Part shown: positions 14,879 to 16,112 of the stretch, in pieces
How the letters are laid out: each line of letters begins with the position of its first letter
How positions within the stretch are numbered: the first letter of the stretch is position 1
Assembly (NCBI GenBank): GCA_002431965.1
Contig: DJEW01000022.1
Span: 1 to 16,112, forward strand
From: Clostridiales bacterium UBA5888
Lineage (GTDB): Bacteria; Bacillota; Clostridia; Oscillospirales; Oscillospiraceae
DNA length: 16,112 nucleotides
Direction of reading: 5' to 3'
Program-made: the position numbers and the translations under genes
Notes under the pieces: model-generated
Seen by the model: the letters and a program-made list of their open reading frames with translations, nothing else
Told to the model about the DNA's origin: nothing
Databases searched by the model: none

Positions 14879-14909
14879 GTCAAAAAAGTCCTGCAAGGAC
14901 TTTTTTGAC
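14879..14909. terminator. Second, bidirectional hairpin terminator
   Basis: Arms 14879-14891 and 14897-14909 match perfectly over 13 bp (14 with the next T-A pair) and carry A6 and T6, so the structure reads the same on both strands. It lies between convergent genes and probably ends the minus-strand DUF6034-like transcript as well as catching read-through from the gtr array. It is followed at 14913 by GCTTTCGACGGCGG, which is shared with the left edge of the window. Confidence 0.8.
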
Positions 14910-14975
14910 CGCGCTTTCGACGGCGGTTTATCGATTTGAGGCGGATCTTGACCCTTTTTCCTCAGAAAATGAACC

Positions 14976-16112
14976 TCAATATCCAAACAACCGGCTGACC
15001 ACGTTTCCGTCAACGGCGTTCAGGGTCAGCATGGGCGCTGTGGTGAGGTTTGCGCCCTTTTTCATATAGGGCTGGGTGTTGTCCTCCTCCTGCCAGTACC
15101 AGTCATAGGTGCCCCAGAAATCCCACACGGGGACAATCGTGCCCTGCAGGGACCCTTTGTCACGGACGCGCATGAGGGACAGAGATACCTTCGTAATGTC
15201 TACGTCCATGCAGCTCTTGACTCCGTCGATCTTGTCAATTTCAACGAGGCTTTTACCCTCCGAAGGACCGATAACTACCACTGGCAGCATTGAGTCCGCA
15301 ATTGCGGCGATTTCATCAAAAGACATCAGCGCCGTCTGGGTCTCCTGGACGATGGGTTCACTGCTGGGAGAGTACCACCCGAAGGACAGCAGCCCTTCCT
15401 TCCCTACAATCATAGAAACATGTTCCATCTGCCAGGAAACGGTATCCGAATTGCTTTCCTCCGAGGCGCTGTAGTCCCAGTACTGATATCCCGTCGCAGA
15501 GTCACCAAATTCCTCAGAACCGTTGCGCACGTTGTTCTCTCGGATGCTGGGGATGGGAATACCATTTACAGAGGGCACGTAATAAAGCTGCCATGTGCCC
15601 TCGACGCCGCCCTGGTTGTTGGGCTGTACATCGTCCAGCACCATATTGTCAAGACCCAGTTCCTCTATCAAAGCGTTTCCCAACGCAGCGGCATCTTCTT
15701 TGGATATTTCACCCCAATCTTCCTCTCCGTTCCGATACTCGTATTCATGCCGCTGGATAACTGCGGCTGTCCAAGAACTGCCTATGTTGTTTTGGATGGA
15801 TACCTTGTACTCCTTTCCATCCACCGTGGCAGTGCCGCTGATCTCATCCGGCTCGCCGGAATCAGCAAAGCCATGGATGATGGGCTTCTCCTCCGGTGCG
15901 GTTGCCATCAGCTCTGTGTAATAGTCGATCAGTTCCTGGCGGCGCTGTTCTACCTGCTCCGGCGTCCGTGTCTGACCATCCGTACCGGGCCTCCATTGAT
16001 CGGATTTGGTGTAATCAATATTTTCTTGGCACTCCTGCTTTGTCATCACATAGCCGTATACCGGATTGCCCTTCAGCAGCACGGCAAACAGCTTGTCCAC
16101 GTCCTCCTGGGT
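14976..16112 (-). CDS. DUF6034-like protein, 5' end beyond the window
   Basis: The frame is open to the right edge, with four further codons past the first possible GTG at 16100, so the N-terminus (probably a lipoprotein signal peptide) is missing. The visible 378 residues are hydrophilic, with no membrane segment. They hold a charged helical stretch (TPEQVEQRRQELIDYY), beta-rich segments, several WY-containing motifs such as WDFWGTYDWYW, and the ending LTLNAVDGNVVSRLFGY. This resembles DUF6034 proteins of gut Clostridia, which are predicted secreted lipoproteins of unknown function. The assignment is from memory of the family's C-terminal pattern and is moderate. Base composition is nearer half GC, clearly lower than the array beside it. 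It converges on the gtr unit and shares the hairpin terminator. No function should be inferred. Confidence 0.65.
   Translation of the reverse strand, partial: TQEDVDKLFAVLLKGNPVYGYVMTKQECQENIDYTKSDQWRPGTDGQTRTPEQVEQRRQELIDYYTELMATAPEEKPIIHGFADSGEPDEISGTATVDGKEYKVSIQNNIGSSWTAAVIQRHEYEYRNGEEDWGEISKEDAAALGNALIEELGLDNMVLDDVQPNNQGGVEGTWQLYYVPSVNGIPIPSIRENNVRNGSEEFGDSATGYQYWDYSASEESNSDTVSWQMEHVSMIVGKEGLLSFGWYSPSSEPIVQETQTALMSFDEIAAIADSMLPVVVIGPSEGKSLVEIDKIDGVKSCMDVDITKVSLSLMRVRDKGSLQGTIVPVWDFWGTYDWYWQEEDNTQPYMKKGANLTTAPMLTLNAVDGNVVSRLFGY

Noticed and set aside
1..14926. The inverted 14-mers as terminal repeats of a composite mobile element
   Set aside because: No transposase, integrase or target-site duplication is visible, the enclosed genes include glgA, and the 14-mers sit at transcription ends, so a 3'-end element fits better.

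Overview
The window reads as chromosomal DNA from a fairly GC-rich member of the Clostridia (Bacillota), most likely a gut Oscillospirales-type bacterium. This rests on strong GGAGG-type ribosome binding sites, Gram-positive housekeeping sigma promoters, an LCP-family cell-wall ligase, a COG2426-type small membrane protein, a clostridial glycogen synthase, and a DUF6034-like protein at the right edge. The genus cannot be fixed by eye. There are no RNA genes, CRISPR arrays, transposases or phage genes.

Layout. (1) Positions 1-2420, minus strand: an acyltransferase-3 membrane protein followed 46 nt later by an LCP (LytR-CpsA-Psr) protein, with two hairpins beyond the LCP gene. (2) 2421-2613: an AT-rich divergent promoter region. 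(3) 2614-3093, plus strand: a small COG2426/Sm_multidrug_ex membrane protein with its own promoter and terminator. (4) 3155-14870, plus strand: one apparent transcription unit of about 11.6 kb with very short or overlapping gene junctions and no visible internal terminator. It holds glgA (glycogen synthase), a GH13 alpha-glucan hydrolase with an unusual N-terminal extension, and then five large polytopic membrane glycosyltransferase-like proteins. Four of these are paralogues of the GtrII-type glucosyltransferase family (Glucos_trans_II); the third of the five is a different GT-C/PMT-like protein. A strong hairpin terminator and a second bidirectional hairpin close the unit. (5) 14976 to the right edge, minus strand: a partial DUF6034-like protein with visibly lower GC.

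How the genes may work together. GlgA and the GH13 enzyme form a cytosolic alpha-glucan synthesis and turnover pair. The four GtrII-like proteins and the GT-C protein should act at the membrane, moving sugars from polyprenyl-phosphate donors to an extracellular acceptor. The LCP protein (ligation of glycopolymers to peptidoglycan) and the acyltransferase (O-acylation of sugars) fit the same cell-surface theme. My best reading is a surface-glycopolymer decoration locus built by tandem duplication of a GtrII-like gene, unusually placed behind glycogen genes and without visible gtrA or gtrB partners. This array is the most interesting feature of the window. The family assignments are by eye; the acceptor and the sugars are unknown.
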